NCBI GenBank assembly: GCA_964439265.1
Contig: CAYTOA010000016.1
Coordinates: 1-64,000, forward strand
Length of the DNA stretch: 64,000 bases
From: JAGVPT01 sp964439265
GTDB taxonomy: Bacteria; Bacteroidota; Ignavibacteria; UBA10030; UBA8401
Direction of reading: 5' to 3'
Part shown: positions 9,480 to 18,007 of the stretch, piece after piece
Position numbering within the stretch: the stretch's first letter is position 1
How the letters are laid out: each line of letters starts with the position of its first letter
Notes under the pieces: model-generated
Databases searched by the model: none
Told to the model about the DNA's origin: nothing
The model's input: only the letters and a program-made list of their open reading frames with translations
Made by a program: the position numbers and the translations under genes

Positions 9480-12400
9480 TTGAGAATGCACATTTACAGT
9501 CTGATACAATTTCTTCTTCTGCTGTTTGCGGGAGTCGGATTCTTTCTGGTGCTTCGCGCGCTTATCATCAAGCACGCGTTGAAGGGATTCCGTCTCATTG
9601 CAGCCGGTTTTGCCCTCGTCTATTTGAACACGGTCCTCGACTCGCTCTATCACACGAACATCCTTCCGAAGCGATGGAACGAGGATATTTTCCCCACAAT
9701 CGGAATCGTGACGGGTTATTTCGGTTTAACGCTCGGCGTACTGCTACTGCTGCTCGGCAATTACCGCCTCGTACGATCTCTTGTTCCGCAATTGTCGGAG
9801 CGCTATTCAAGTCTTGTCGACAAAGCGCTCGTAGGAGTGTATCTTATTCAGGAGGGAGTACTGAAGTTTGCGAACGAGCGCCTTGCGGAAACTTTCGGGT
9901 TCAATCGCGAAGAGATCGTTGGAAAATCGATGTTGGATTTTGTCGCTCCGGAGTCGCGGGAAGCGGTCGTCGAAAACATACGCAAACGAGTTGACGAAGG
10001 CGGCGATGCGATAAACTATACCTTCATCGGCCGGAAAAAGGATGGAACGAAAATACACATTGAAGTGTACGGCTCGCGCACGATCTATAATGGGAAACCG
10101 GCCGTTCATGGCACTCTGCTCGACATCACCGAGCGGATGCGCGCCCAGGAAACGCTCCGTGAATCGGAAACGAGATTCCGCACCGTGGTCGAGAGCCTTG
10201 GTGAAGGAGTGGTGATCACAGACGTCAACGACACGGTGATTTACATCAATTCGCGCATGGCGGACCTTTGCGGGCATTCGGCGGAAGAAATGATCGGTAA
10301 ACCCGCGTACACACTGCTCCTCCCGCCGGACAAGTGGGAAGCCATGAAAGAACGGAACAAAGACAGGCTTCTCGGCAAGGTCGATCGGTATGAAGTCCTG
10401 ATGACGCGCAGGGACGGAACGCGATTTTGGGTTGAAATCAATGCAACACCGTACAGGGATATCGACGGGAACATTATCGGAACACTCGGAGCGGTCACCG
10501 ACATCCAGGAACGGAAGAGGGCGGAGATTTTGCAATCGGCGCTTTACCGCATCGCGGAAAAAACGCATTCAACGGTAGACCTCGAAGAGTTCTATGCGTC
10601 CGTCCACTCGATCATCAACACCCTGATGTCGGCCAAGAATTTCTACATTGCCTTGTACGATGCCTCGACACAGATACTGAGCTTCCCGTATTTTGTCGAT
10701 GAGGTAGATATCCAGCCTACTCCGAAAGTGCTTGGAAAGGGTTTGACGGAGTACGTGCTGCGAACGGGAAAGCCTCTGCTGGCCTCGCCCGATGTCTTTG
10801 AATTGCTCATGAGGGAAGAAGAAGTCGAATCGATCGGGGCCCCCTCGATCGATTGGCTCGGCGTGCCTCTCAAATCGGGCCAGACAACTTTCGGAGCGAT
10901 CGTCGTCCAGAGCTACACCGAATCGGTGCGCTACGGCGAAAAGGAGCAGGAAATTCTCACGTTCGTGTCGCAGCATATCGCCACGGCGATCCTGCGCAAA
11001 GCGGACGAGGAACGATTCCGTGCGATGTGGGAGCACTCGGCTGACGGCATGAGGCTGACCGACAAAGCCGGAAGGATCGTCATGGTGAATTCCGCATACA
11101 GCAAGATCGTGAAACTCCCGCAGGAAAAGCTCGTCGGAGAATTTCTCTCGGTGACATACCAGCAGAACGAACGGGAAACTGCGCTGGAAGAATACCGGCA
11201 GGAATTTGAATCAGAGACCGTGCTGCCCCGCTTTACCGGAGATATCGCGTTGTGGAATGGAGAAGAAATTCCCGTTGAGATTTCAAATTCGTTCATCGTA
11301 TTCGGCGCTAACAATAAAATGTTGTTCAGCGTGTTCCGGGATACGAGCGAGAGAAAACTGCTGGAGAATCAGCTCCTTCACGCACAGAAACTGGAATCGG
11401 TCGGCGTCCTTGCCGGCGGCATCGCACACGATTTTAACAACGTCCTGTCGATGATCCTCACTTCCGCCGAAATGCTGAAGGAGAAAACGAGAAACGACAA
11501 GACTCTCCAGAGGTATGCCGACATGGTCGCGACGGCAGCGGAAAGAGGCGCGGCGATCGCGAAGCAGCTCCTCCTCTTCGCCCGGTCAGAAAAAGGAAAA
11601 CTCAAGCCGATGTCGGTGGCGACGGTCGTGCTCGAAGTACAGAAATTGCTCGAGCATACCCTGCCGAAATTCATTTCGATAAAATCTGAGATCGAAACAA
11701 GCGACGCCGTCATCATGGGAGACTCGGACCAGCTCCACCAGGCCCTCCTCAACCTTGCGCTGAATTCGCGCGATGCGATCGAAGCGAAATCGGTGAACGG
11801 GACGATCGTTTTCCGCGTGGGCACAATCACTCATGCTGAGATGCAGAAGAAATTCCCGCAAATCCAAAATGAAGAATACGTCGTGCTCAGCGTATCGGAC
11901 AACGGTACGGGGATGAGCGACGAGACTGCATCACGCATTTTCGAGCCGTTTTTTTCAACGAAAGGAAGGGGAAAGGGAACGGGGCTCGGTCTTTCGATCG
12001 TTCACGGAATATCGCAGAATCATCACGGCCTGATCGACGTCGTCAGCAGCGTCGGGCAGGGAACAACCATGTCTCTCTATTTCCCCCTTGTCAACGCCGA
12101 ACTCAATGACCCGGCGAAGATCAAGAAACGCGAGTCCATCCCCGAAAAGAATCGGGAGGAACGGCCGTCGACGATCCTCGTCGTGGACGACGAGCAGGGG
12201 CTGCGGGAAATACTGACAGAGATACTCGAGGGGAAAAACTACAGGGTGATGACAGCTTCAAACGGAATCGACGCCGTAAAAAAATATGAATCGCATTGCG
12301 ATGAGATCGATATGGTGATCTCGGACCTGGGAATGCCGCTCATGGGGGGCGAGGAAGTGTTCACCAAACTCGTCGATATCAATCCGGGGGTAAAAATGGT

Positions 12401-12530
12401 CTTCATGACCGGCTATCTTGAAGAAAATTCGAAGAGCGGCATCCTCCGGCGCGGGGTCAAAAACATCATACATAAGCCGTTCCGAATCGAGGAAATTCTC
12501 GAGTGCGTATCACGCGTTCTCGAAGAATGA
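9480..12530 (+). CDS. Membrane hybrid histidine kinase (PAS-PAS-GAF-PAS-HisKA-HATPase-REC)
   Basis: 1016 aa sensor kinase. Three hydrophobic segments (about 7-29, 37-56, 72-94) are followed by PAS domains at about 106-220 and 229-345, a GAF domain at 350-505, a third PAS at 508-625, a dimerisation/phosphotransfer domain with His650 in GGIAHDFNN, an ATPase domain with N-box Asn762, DNGTGM at 807 and GTGLGLS near 834, and a C-terminal receiver whose phosphorylatable Asp949 lies in ISDLGMP. The kinase core is of the type often found with long PAS chains. No response-regulator output gene is adjacent, so the receiver may be autoregulatory or signal to a distant partner. It starts 18 bp after the glucosidase, and the sensed signal may relate to glucan supply, but that is inference. 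Confidence 0.92.
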   Translation: MRMHIYSLIQFLLLLFAGVGFFLVLRALIIKHALKGFRLIAAGFALVYLNTVLDSLYHTNILPKRWNEDIFPTIGIVTGYFGLTLGVLLLLLGNYRLVRSLVPQLSERYSSLVDKALVGVYLIQEGVLKFANERLAETFGFNREEIVGKSMLDFVAPESREAVVENIRKRVDEGGDAINYTFIGRKKDGTKIHIEVYGSRTIYNGKPAVHGTLLDITERMRAQETLRESETRFRTVVESLGEGVVITDVNDTVIYINSRMADLCGHSAEEMIGKPAYTLLLPPDKWEAMKERNKDRLLGKVDRYEVLMTRRDGTRFWVEINATPYRDIDGNIIGTLGAVTDIQERKRAEILQSALYRIAEKTHSTVDLEEFYASVHSIINTLMSAKNFYIALYDASTQILSFPYFVDEVDIQPTPKVLGKGLTEYVLRTGKPLLASPDVFELLMREEEVESIGAPSIDWLGVPLKSGQTTFGAIVVQSYTESVRYGEKEQEILTFVSQHIATAILRKADEERFRAMWEHSADGMRLTDKAGRIVMVNSAYSKIVKLPQEKLVGEFLSVTYQQNERETALEEYRQEFESETVLPRFTGDIALWNGEEIPVEISNSFIVFGANNKMLFSVFRDTSERKLLENQLLHAQKLESVGVLAGGIAHDFNNVLSMILTSAEMLKEKTRNDKTLQRYADMVATAAERGAAIAKQLLLFARSEKGKLKPMSVATVVLEVQKLLEHTLPKFISIKSEIETSDAVIMGDSDQLHQALLNLALNSRDAIEAKSVNGTIVFRVGTITHAEMQKKFPQIQNEEYVVLSVSDNGTGMSDETASRIFEPFFSTKGRGKGTGLGLSIVHGISQNHHGLIDVVSSVGQGTTMSLYFPLVNAELNDPAKIKKRESIPEKNREERPSTILVVDDEQGLREILTEILEGKNYRVMTASNGIDAVKKYESHCDEIDMVISDLGMPLMGGEEVFTKLVDINPGVKMVFMTGYLEENSKSGILRRGVKNIIHKPFRIEEILECVSRVLEE

Positions 12531-12544
12531 ACCTTCCGGGTTCC

Positions 12545-13951
12545 TCATGGCCTCTTGCGTGAACGAAAGATTCTCCCCGCACCCCAGATTCCCACCGACA
12601 CGAACAAACCGGGATACATCGGCTCGACGGAAAAAAAGTATTCCCCTCCCGATAGTTGTCCGCACACCAGCCACACCGTTGACATACTCCAGCCGAAAAG
12701 CATTGCCGCAAAAGCAAACGAAGCAGGAATTTTGAACCGATCAAAATAGCTGGCCATCAGGGGAACTAATAACCCGGGAATGATCGCAGTTCCAATGACG
12801 TACCACAATTTGACGGCGGACGGGATCCATAGCGCAAGTGTAACAGCGAAGGCGGCCGTCACGACCAATCCGATTTTTGTCCAGAGCGTGATGGCGGCCT
12901 GGCGAACTTCTTTCTTTTCATTCGACAGCAGCCTCCCGACAATATCGTTGCCGATCGTCGATGCGCCTATGAATGTAAGGCTGCTCAATGTCGACATGAT
13001 GGTCGCGAGCATGCCGATGTAAAACATTCCTTTCGCAACCGACGGCAAGGTAATTTCAGCCAGCATCGGGTATGAAAACATCGGCTGTTGGAGATGCGGC
13101 ATCGCTGCGCGGGCGTACAAGCCGGCGGTGCTCGTAAAAAAATCGAAGAAAAACCAGCACAGCGTGGAGAGAATGATCCCTCGTTGGGCGGTCGCCCCGT
13201 CTTTCGCCGCATAACACCGCTGGTGAAATGCCGGGTCGACGAGTGTCCAGAGGGCGATGAAGAACCATACGATAATGAATTGAAGCGAGTTTCCTCCGTG
13301 CCATGTCAGATGAAGCGGCGGCAGGTTGCGTTGAAGAAAATCGTACCCGCCGAATTTTGCATACGAAAACGGGAGAATAATCGCGAAGCCCGCAAACATG
13401 AGGATAAATTCAGCAATGTTTGTGTTGACGTCCGACCGGAACCCTCCCGCATATAAATAACAGACCGTCAGAAAGGTGCTGATCAGTACGCTGGCAACGA
13501 GGCTGATCCCGAAAATCAGCTGCACCAGAATTCCCAGCATGAGCACGTACGGGGCCGGCGAAACCAGAACGAACGTGAGCAACGCGCCGAGAAGCGAGGT
13601 TTTTGCGTCATACGCGTCGAAAAGTTTATCTGGAATTGTCACAAGGTTAGTCGCCCGCGCCTTCTTTGCCAGGAAGAATGCGAATACGACAGCAAAGAAG
13701 TAGTAGGGCACTCCGAATACCACCCAATTGGAAATCCCGTACTGATACGAGTATTCTCCGACACCGAGAATTCCTCCATACCAGGTTGACACGAGAGTCG
13801 CAACAAAGACCGGAAGCGTAAGCGACCGTCCGGCAAGCAAGTATTCGTCGGTCTCAGTCTTTTCTTTGCGGGCCGAGCGAAAACCGATGTACACCACTGC
13901 GGAGAAATAGAGAACGATAAGCAGGATATCGATAAAGGAAAAAGTCACCAT
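12545..13951 (-). CDS. Sodium:solute symporter, candidate thiamine/precursor transporter
   Basis: 468 aa polytopic membrane protein of the SSS family (about 13 hydrophobic segments), with the family's early motif STWYGGILGVGEY after helix 2 and conserved glycines in helix 1 to 2. SSS proteins couple sodium entry to solute uptake. The ATG at 13951 (MVTFSFIDILL) is preferred; a longer reading adds nine residues (FIVDCSLS) encoded by a heptamer repeat that abuts the start. The Shine-Dalgarno position is occupied by that repeat. It is the third minus-strand gene after a TPP riboswitch, behind a TonB receptor and thiamine pyrophosphokinase, in the place where Bacteroidota thiamine operons carry an inner-membrane transporter such as PnuT. 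Substrate assignment is inference from position. Confidence 0.82.
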   Translation of the reverse strand: MVTFSFIDILLIVLYFSAVVYIGFRSARKEKTETDEYLLAGRSLTLPVFVATLVSTWYGGILGVGEYSYQYGISNWVVFGVPYYFFAVVFAFFLAKKARATNLVTIPDKLFDAYDAKTSLLGALLTFVLVSPAPYVLMLGILVQLIFGISLVASVLISTFLTVCYLYAGGFRSDVNTNIAEFILMFAGFAIILPFSYAKFGGYDFLQRNLPPLHLTWHGGNSLQFIIVWFFIALWTLVDPAFHQRCYAAKDGATAQRGIILSTLCWFFFDFFTSTAGLYARAAMPHLQQPMFSYPMLAEITLPSVAKGMFYIGMLATIMSTLSSLTFIGASTIGNDIVGRLLSNEKKEVRQAAITLWTKIGLVVTAAFAVTLALWIPSAVKLWYVIGTAIIPGLLVPLMASYFDRFKIPASFAFAAMLFGWSMSTVWLVCGQLSGGEYFFSVEPMYPGLFVSVGIWGAGRIFRSRKRP

Positions 13952-13953
13952 AC

Positions 13954-13995
13954 TCAATGAGCAATCAACAATGAACAATGATCAATGAACAAGAA
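13954..13995. repeat. Heptamer repeat block upstream of the SSS gene
   Basis: Six 7-base units of the form NCAATNA (TCAATGA, GCAATCA, ACAATGA twice, TCAATGA, then ACAAGAA). The block begins two bases from the symporter start codon, so it fills the translation-initiation region of that gene. Confidence 0.8.
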
Positions 13996-14040
13996 TCGAA
14001 TCTCGTGTCAGAGTGAATCATCGAATGTAATTCATACGGC

Positions 14041-14075
14041 AATCGAAAATCGCTAATTGGAATTTCGCAATAAGC
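14041..14075. repeat. Heptamer repeat block at the end of thiN
   Basis: Five degenerate 7-base units (AATCGAA, AATCGCT, AATTGGA, ATTTCGC, AATAAGC) end exactly at the stop codon of the thiamine pyrophosphokinase gene. Together with 13954-13995 they bracket the gap between thiN and the symporter gene. Confidence 0.6.
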
Positions 14076-14713
14076 TATCTAGACTTCACTATAAAAAGCA
14101 GCAAGCTCCCCTTTTTGACAGAAATGCTTACCGGGGACGACACTGCCCGATTGCTTGTACCTTCCCTTACACCGAGTTCGAGCGGTTCGTCGCGGAGAGG
14201 AAACTCAAGCCCCGAGGTCGTGATTCCCTCACAGCGCCCCAGCGGCAGCAATGAAACAACTTCGCCGATTGTTGACTCAAATGTGATCCTTCGGCCAACA
14301 ATCTGGATATCACACAACGAATCAGAGAACAGTAGACGAATTCGTTTGTTGTATTTTTTCAAAATGCTGAGGTTCGACAACGAATGGTCCGGCCTCCCCC
14401 CCATCGCACCGACGACAACGGCGTTGAGATATTTATGCCTCACGAGGTAATCGAGCGCCTTTTCGAGGTCTGTGCTGTATTGGCTTCTGACTTGGATTGT
14501 TGTAATGCTGGAAAAAAATTTTCTCGTTGCGGTTGAGATCGAATCCAGATCGCCGATGATGACATTAGGCCGGATTCCAAGTTTCCGGGCCTTATTTGCC
14601 CCTCCGTCGGCGCATACAATAAACGGCTTTTCTCTCAGCATCGGAGTTATCGCTCGCTTGGGAAGAACATCCCCATTGCAAATGATCAAGGCCTCGCGTC
14701 GTTTCCTTTTCAT
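14075..14713 (-). CDS. thiN: Thiamine pyrophosphokinase
   Basis: 212 aa, normal length for ThiN/Tnr3-type kinases that convert thiamine directly to thiamine pyrophosphate with ATP. Diagnostic segments are CADGGANKAR near residue 36, IGDLDSIS near 54, the STDLEKALDYL helix near 82 and GAMGGRPDHSLSN near 102, which together form the catalytic site. It follows the TonB receptor with a 24 bp gap. Because the upstream transcript carries a TPP riboswitch, this kinase is most likely repressed when its own product accumulates. No thiamine biosynthesis gene is visible in the window, so the cluster reads as salvage rather than synthesis. Confidence 0.92.
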   Translation of the reverse strand: MKRKRREALIICNGDVLPKRAITPMLREKPFIVCADGGANKARKLGIRPNVIIGDLDSISTATRKFFSSITTIQVRSQYSTDLEKALDYLVRHKYLNAVVVGAMGGRPDHSLSNLSILKKYNKRIRLLFSDSLCDIQIVGRRITFESTIGEVVSLLPLGRCEGITTSGLEFPLRDEPLELGVREGTSNRAVSSPVSISVKKGSLLLFIVKSR

Positions 14714-14737
14714 AGAAGATTACTCCGTGCCGATACG

Positions 14738-17008
14738 TTATAGTTGCAGGGTAATGCCGACCACAAAATTTCGCTCAGCGGCCGGGAAGAATAGATTACC
14801 ATCTCCGGTTTGCATATACAGAGTATTCAACAAGTTACGAACTTCTCCCCTCAACGTGACATTTGCGCTTGCGATCGGAGGAAGCTTGCATAGCGCCTCA
14901 ACATTGAAAACCGTATATGCATCGTTTTTATCATCTTCTATCTTGAAATTGTCCGTGTAGAACGATCCGACATATTTTGCCGAAACCGAAACGGTCAATC
15001 TTTCAGTTTGGTAATTAACAAAGAGATTTCCCATAAGGCTTGGGAATCCGCCGAGCGGGTTGCCGTCCAGTTTCGTAGCGAAGACCGCTCCGGTTGAGTC
15101 GACGTCAAGAAACGTTTCCTTGACGATCTTGTTGGACGAAACAGATGCGTTTCCGCTCAATGAAAAAGAGTACGGCAATTTTGCCGAGCCATCCACCTCG
15201 AACCCAATGTGCCGGGTCCGGTCGGCGTTGCCGACGATCGGAATGCCGAAGCGGTTGAGCTTTCCGTTCGGGACCAATTCATTCGTGAACTCCATCCAAT
15301 AAACGTTGATAGTGCCGGACAGCCCTTCCGACTTATACCCCGCCCCGAGCTCGAAGTCGAGCAGCTGTTCCGGCTTTACGAGCGGTTTCGTATAATCGTA
15401 GACGGTATCGTTGTTGACGATTTTTGTCTCGAACTGCGGCACGATCGTGGGATCGTAGGCAGCGTTCTCCGCATCGTATAAATTGCTCAAAGGAGGCTCG
15501 TGTGACGTGTATGCGACGGAGATGTATGTGTTCCACGCGTCTGTGATATTATAGTTTATGCCAAATCGAGGATTTAGAAAGTAGTACGGGTAACTGAACG
15601 AGTTATCCAGGTACTTTTCATCTGCAATCCTGTATTGGTCGTAAGCGAACTGCACGTTCGCCAGAAGAGAAATATTATCTTGGAAACGGTACACTTCTGT
15701 CGCGTACAGAGACGCCATTGTTTTTTCGCCGTCGTACTGGTAGAACCGGTAACTCACGTCATAGTTTGCCGGAAGGCTGTCGGCTCCCAGAATCTGCCCC
15801 CAGTGAGTTCCTTTGTGATAGCGGAGCTCTGCTCCGATCGTCAGTTCTCCGTTGTCGTGGGTCCATTCGTAGCGCGGCAGCCAGCCCCATTGTGCGAGAT
15901 CGATCCCGGCGCGAATGAGCGCAGTGGAAATATCCTGAGTCGGATGAAATCCGTGCGCCTGGTCGATCCGGAACGTGGCCGTATCGCCGTATTCATCGAA
16001 ATCAAACCATCCATGTCCTTCATAAAAAAAGAAGGTGTTGCTCAGCTTCTGGGTTTCTGAAATTTTCCACTCGTTCAGGATCTCATAATGGGGCTGCGTG
16101 AACTGCTCGTTCTCTTCTGGTTGACGGACCACCCCTTCGTCGTTGATATTCATTCGTCGAAGCTGGTAACTGTCGTTGTACGATTTCGGCAGCCCGTTAT
16201 AGACCAGCTGATCCTGTATTGGCCCTCCGAAGAAATGAATGCGCGTTGTCGAATTTGTTCCCAGCAAGAGCGCTCCGAAGAAGTAGGAGTCCAATGTCGC
16301 GCCCGACCGGAGCCGGTAGCCGTCGGAATTGATCTCGCCGAGTTTGCCGTACAACATGTATTTATTGTCAATCAATCCCGAATTAAAGGATGCAGAGAGC
16401 TTTTTCATCGTCATCGGTAGCGATTGGCTGCTGTCGCTGTATTGCTGGAAGCCGAAGAGGCTTTCAAATTTCATATACGGCTTCGGCTCGAATGGGTTCG
16501 TGATCACGTTGATCGATCCTCCGATTGCCGCCGGACCATAGAACGAGCTTCCCGCACCGCGCTGTACCTGGACGTTCGATGCGCTTGCGAGGATGTCTGA
16601 AAAATCGAGCCAGTACACTCCTTGATCTTCGGGATCGTTTTGGGGAATGCCGTTCACCATAATAGAGAGGCGCGACTGGTCGAACCCGCGCAGTGTCACA
16701 TAATTATAGCCGATACCGTTTCCGCCGTCCGAAAAAGAAATCATCGACGGAAGCTGGGCGAGCAAAACAGGAACATCCTGCATAGAATAGCGCTGTTCGA
16801 TCAGCCCCTTCGCAAGATTGGTAAACGTCACCGGCGTTTCACGTTCTTTGGCTTCGGTTGCCGTAACAAGCACCGGCGCGAGGGTATACTTCACCGTATC
16901 TTTTTCCTTTTCGTCTTGAGAAAAAAGAACCTGATACTGCATTATGAAAATGGCGACAACGGTCAAAATCTTCCCCAGCCCGTATTTATTCATATTCCTT
17001 TCACCCAT
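14738..17008 (-). CDS. TonB-dependent receptor, TPP-riboswitch controlled (probable thiamine receptor)
   Basis: About 756 aa outer-membrane receptor. A signal peptide (hydrophobic TVVAIFIMQYQVLFSQ) precedes a plug domain with VLVTATEAKE, a TonB-box-like stretch, and the plug signatures NYVTLRGFDQSRLSIMVNG and RGAGSSFYGPAAIGG; the rest is a 22-strand-type barrel ending in a hydrophobic C-terminal strand (FVVGITLQL). The ATG at 17008 is chosen because GGGAG lies seven bases upstream; ATG 16993 is an alternative. Substrate is inferred from regulation: the leader carries a TPP riboswitch and intrinsic terminator, and the next gene is thiamine pyrophosphokinase, the arrangement of known thiamine receptors in Bacteroidota. 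It would import thiamine or a precursor across the outer membrane using TonB energy. Confidence 0.88.
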   Translation of the reverse strand: MGERNMNKYGLGKILTVVAIFIMQYQVLFSQDEKEKDTVKYTLAPVLVTATEAKERETPVTFTNLAKGLIEQRYSMQDVPVLLAQLPSMISFSDGGNGIGYNYVTLRGFDQSRLSIMVNGIPQNDPEDQGVYWLDFSDILASASNVQVQRGAGSSFYGPAAIGGSINVITNPFEPKPYMKFESLFGFQQYSDSSQSLPMTMKKLSASFNSGLIDNKYMLYGKLGEINSDGYRLRSGATLDSYFFGALLLGTNSTTRIHFFGGPIQDQLVYNGLPKSYNDSYQLRRMNINDEGVVRQPEENEQFTQPHYEILNEWKISETQKLSNTFFFYEGHGWFDFDEYGDTATFRIDQAHGFHPTQDISTALIRAGIDLAQWGWLPRYEWTHDNGELTIGAELRYHKGTHWGQILGADSLPANYDVSYRFYQYDGEKTMASLYATEVYRFQDNISLLANVQFAYDQYRIADEKYLDNSFSYPYYFLNPRFGINYNITDAWNTYISVAYTSHEPPLSNLYDAENAAYDPTIVPQFETKIVNNDTVYDYTKPLVKPEQLLDFELGAGYKSEGLSGTINVYWMEFTNELVPNGKLNRFGIPIVGNADRTRHIGFEVDGSAKLPYSFSLSGNASVSSNKIVKETFLDVDSTGAVFATKLDGNPLGGFPSLMGNLFVNYQTERLTVSVSAKYVGSFYTDNFKIEDDKNDAYTVFNVEALCKLPPIASANVTLRGEVRNLLNTLYMQTGDGNLFFPAAERNFVVGITLQL

Positions 17009-17038
17009 GAAAAAACTCCCGTTCAATTGTTAGTAAAT

Positions 17039-17079
17039 AAAAAAGCCGTTGCTGATATGGAATGCATCAGTAACGGCTT
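17039..17079 (-). terminator. Intrinsic terminator (riboswitch expression platform)
   Basis: Read on the minus strand, a 14-bp stem (arms 17066-17079 and 17043-17056, one G-U type mismatch) with a 9-base loop is followed by six T. It lies between the TPP aptamer and the receptor start, so it is the likely off-switch: TPP binding should favour this hairpin and stop transcription before the receptor gene. Confidence 0.85.
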
Positions 17080-17099
17080 CATAAAAAACCATGTCATCG

Positions 17100-17207
17100 T
17101 GTTTCCTACGCTGGCATTATCCAGATCAGGTATATCCATCCCGCATGAACAGCGGGATCGTTGTAGGGTATATTCTCAGATTCGCCTGTGGCGAAACACC
17201 CCTAACG
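17100..17207 (-). ncRNA. TPP riboswitch aptamer (THI element)
   Basis: The minus strand carries the diagnostic THI-box strings: AGGGGTG at the 5' side, CTGAGA in the first arm, and ACCTGATCTGGATAATGCC followed by AGCGTAG at the 3' side. These match the conserved pyrimidine- and pyrophosphate-sensing helices of the thiamine pyrophosphate riboswitch. A GC-rich extra stem (forward GCGGGATCG and partner) sits in the variable P3-type position. It controls the downstream receptor-thiN transcript. Confidence 0.95.
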
Positions 17208-17238
17208 ATTTTCACTTCAAAGAACAAGTTCTGTTGTT

Positions 17239-17267
17239 AATATACATTGCCGTGCAGGAAAAGTCAA
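17239..17267 (-). promoter_or_regulatory. Sigma70-type promoter of the thiamine operon
   Basis: On the minus strand, TTGACT (17262-17267) and TATATT (17239-17244) are separated by exactly 17 bases. Transcription would start near 17232, about 25 bases before the TPP aptamer. This is the expected layout for a riboswitch leader. Confidence 0.75.
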
Positions 17268-17277
17268 ATGCCGATGT

Positions 17278-17508
17278 TGTCCTAATTTGAATAATAATTA
17301 CCAAAAAATCTGCGTAGAATGATATTGACGAAGTTGGAGCGCTTGAGAATGATGAAAGCATCAACAACTATATGTCACCCTGAGCGGAGCGAAGGGTCTA
17401 TACGGTGAGAAAGATCCTCCCAAAGGGATGCCTTCGGCATTCACTCCGCTTCGCTCCGTTCAGAATGACATTCCTCAGACTTATTATACGTCCATTCAAA
17501 TTAGGACA
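17278..17508. repeat. MITE-like element with 15-bp perfect terminal inverted repeats
   Basis: The 15-mer TGTCCTAATTTGAAT at 17278-17292 recurs as its exact reverse complement at 17494-17508. Inside, 17373-17470 is a second imperfect palindrome that opens TGTCACCCTGAGCGGAGC and closes GAATGACA, a type of dispersed intergenic repeat common in environmental genomes. No open frame of note lies inside. The left end is 10 bp upstream of the thiamine promoter -35 box and the right end is close to mutT. I see no clear target-site duplication. Confidence 0.7.
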
Positions 17509-17565
17509 CTATTATAAACACTGCCCAATATTGTCTTTCACACTCCAACTATTTATATTCATTCC

Positions 17566-17982
17566 ATGATAAAAGTCGCCGTCGGCATCATCACCCTTGG
17601 ATCGCAAATACTCGTTTGCCAGCGAAAGAAGAGCTCGCGGTATCCGCTGAAATGGGAATTTCCCGGCGGAAAATTTGAAAACGGCGAATCGGCTGAAGAA
17701 TGCCTTCGCAGAGAACTTTGCGAAGAACTCTCTATCGATGCGAACGTCGGGGTTGAATTCTTCCGCCAGGAATGGCACTATCCCGATTCCGGGTCGTTCG
17801 AAGTTTGCTATCTCCTTGTTCCCTCGTATGCCGGAACGATCCGCAACAATGTATTTGAACAGATCCGCTGGGTTCACCGCGACGAACTCACGGGCGTCGA
17901 CATGCTGGAAGGAAACAGAGATGTCGTGGATAAATTGAAAAGTCAAAATGGAAAATTTAACAATGGAATGGCTTCTCGTTGA
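17566..17982 (+). CDS. MutT-type Nudix hydrolase (8-oxo-dGTP diphosphatase candidate)
   Basis: 138 aa protein with a complete Nudix box, GKFENGESAEECLRREL followed by EEL (pattern GX5EX7REXXEEXG-like), preceded by WEFPGG as in MutT. MutT hydrolyses 8-oxo-dGTP to its monophosphate so oxidised guanine is not incorporated into DNA. It is followed after 25 bp by MutY and then an Ogg2-type glycosylase, which strongly supports this role over other Nudix activities. The last residues (KSQNGKFNNG) are encoded by a heptamer repeat block at 17933-17960 and look like a repeat-derived tail beyond the normal end of the domain. Confidence 0.85.
   Translation: MIKVAVGIITLGSQILVCQRKKSSRYPLKWEFPGGKFENGESAEECLRRELCEELSIDANVGVEFFRQEWHYPDSGSFEVCYLLVPSYAGTIRNNVFEQIRWVHRDELTGVDMLEGNRDVVDKLKSQNGKFNNGMASR
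17933..17960. repeat. Heptamer repeat block in the 3' end of mutT
   Basis: Four 7-base units, AATTGAA, AAGTCAA, AATGGAA and AATTTAA, in the last codons of the Nudix gene. Same period and AAT-anchored unit as the other blocks. Confidence 0.65.
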
Positions 17983-18007
17983 CGCACCTTAACTTTCGAG
18001 TGTCCCT

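Noticed and set aside
12530..12545. Terminator between the histidine kinase and symporter genes
   Set aside because: Only a five-base stem without a T-run lies in the 14-bp gap.
13954..13995. Possible CRISPR-like or direct-repeat array
   Set aside because: Units are 7 bases with no spacers and no cas genes are nearby; this is a tandem heptamer.
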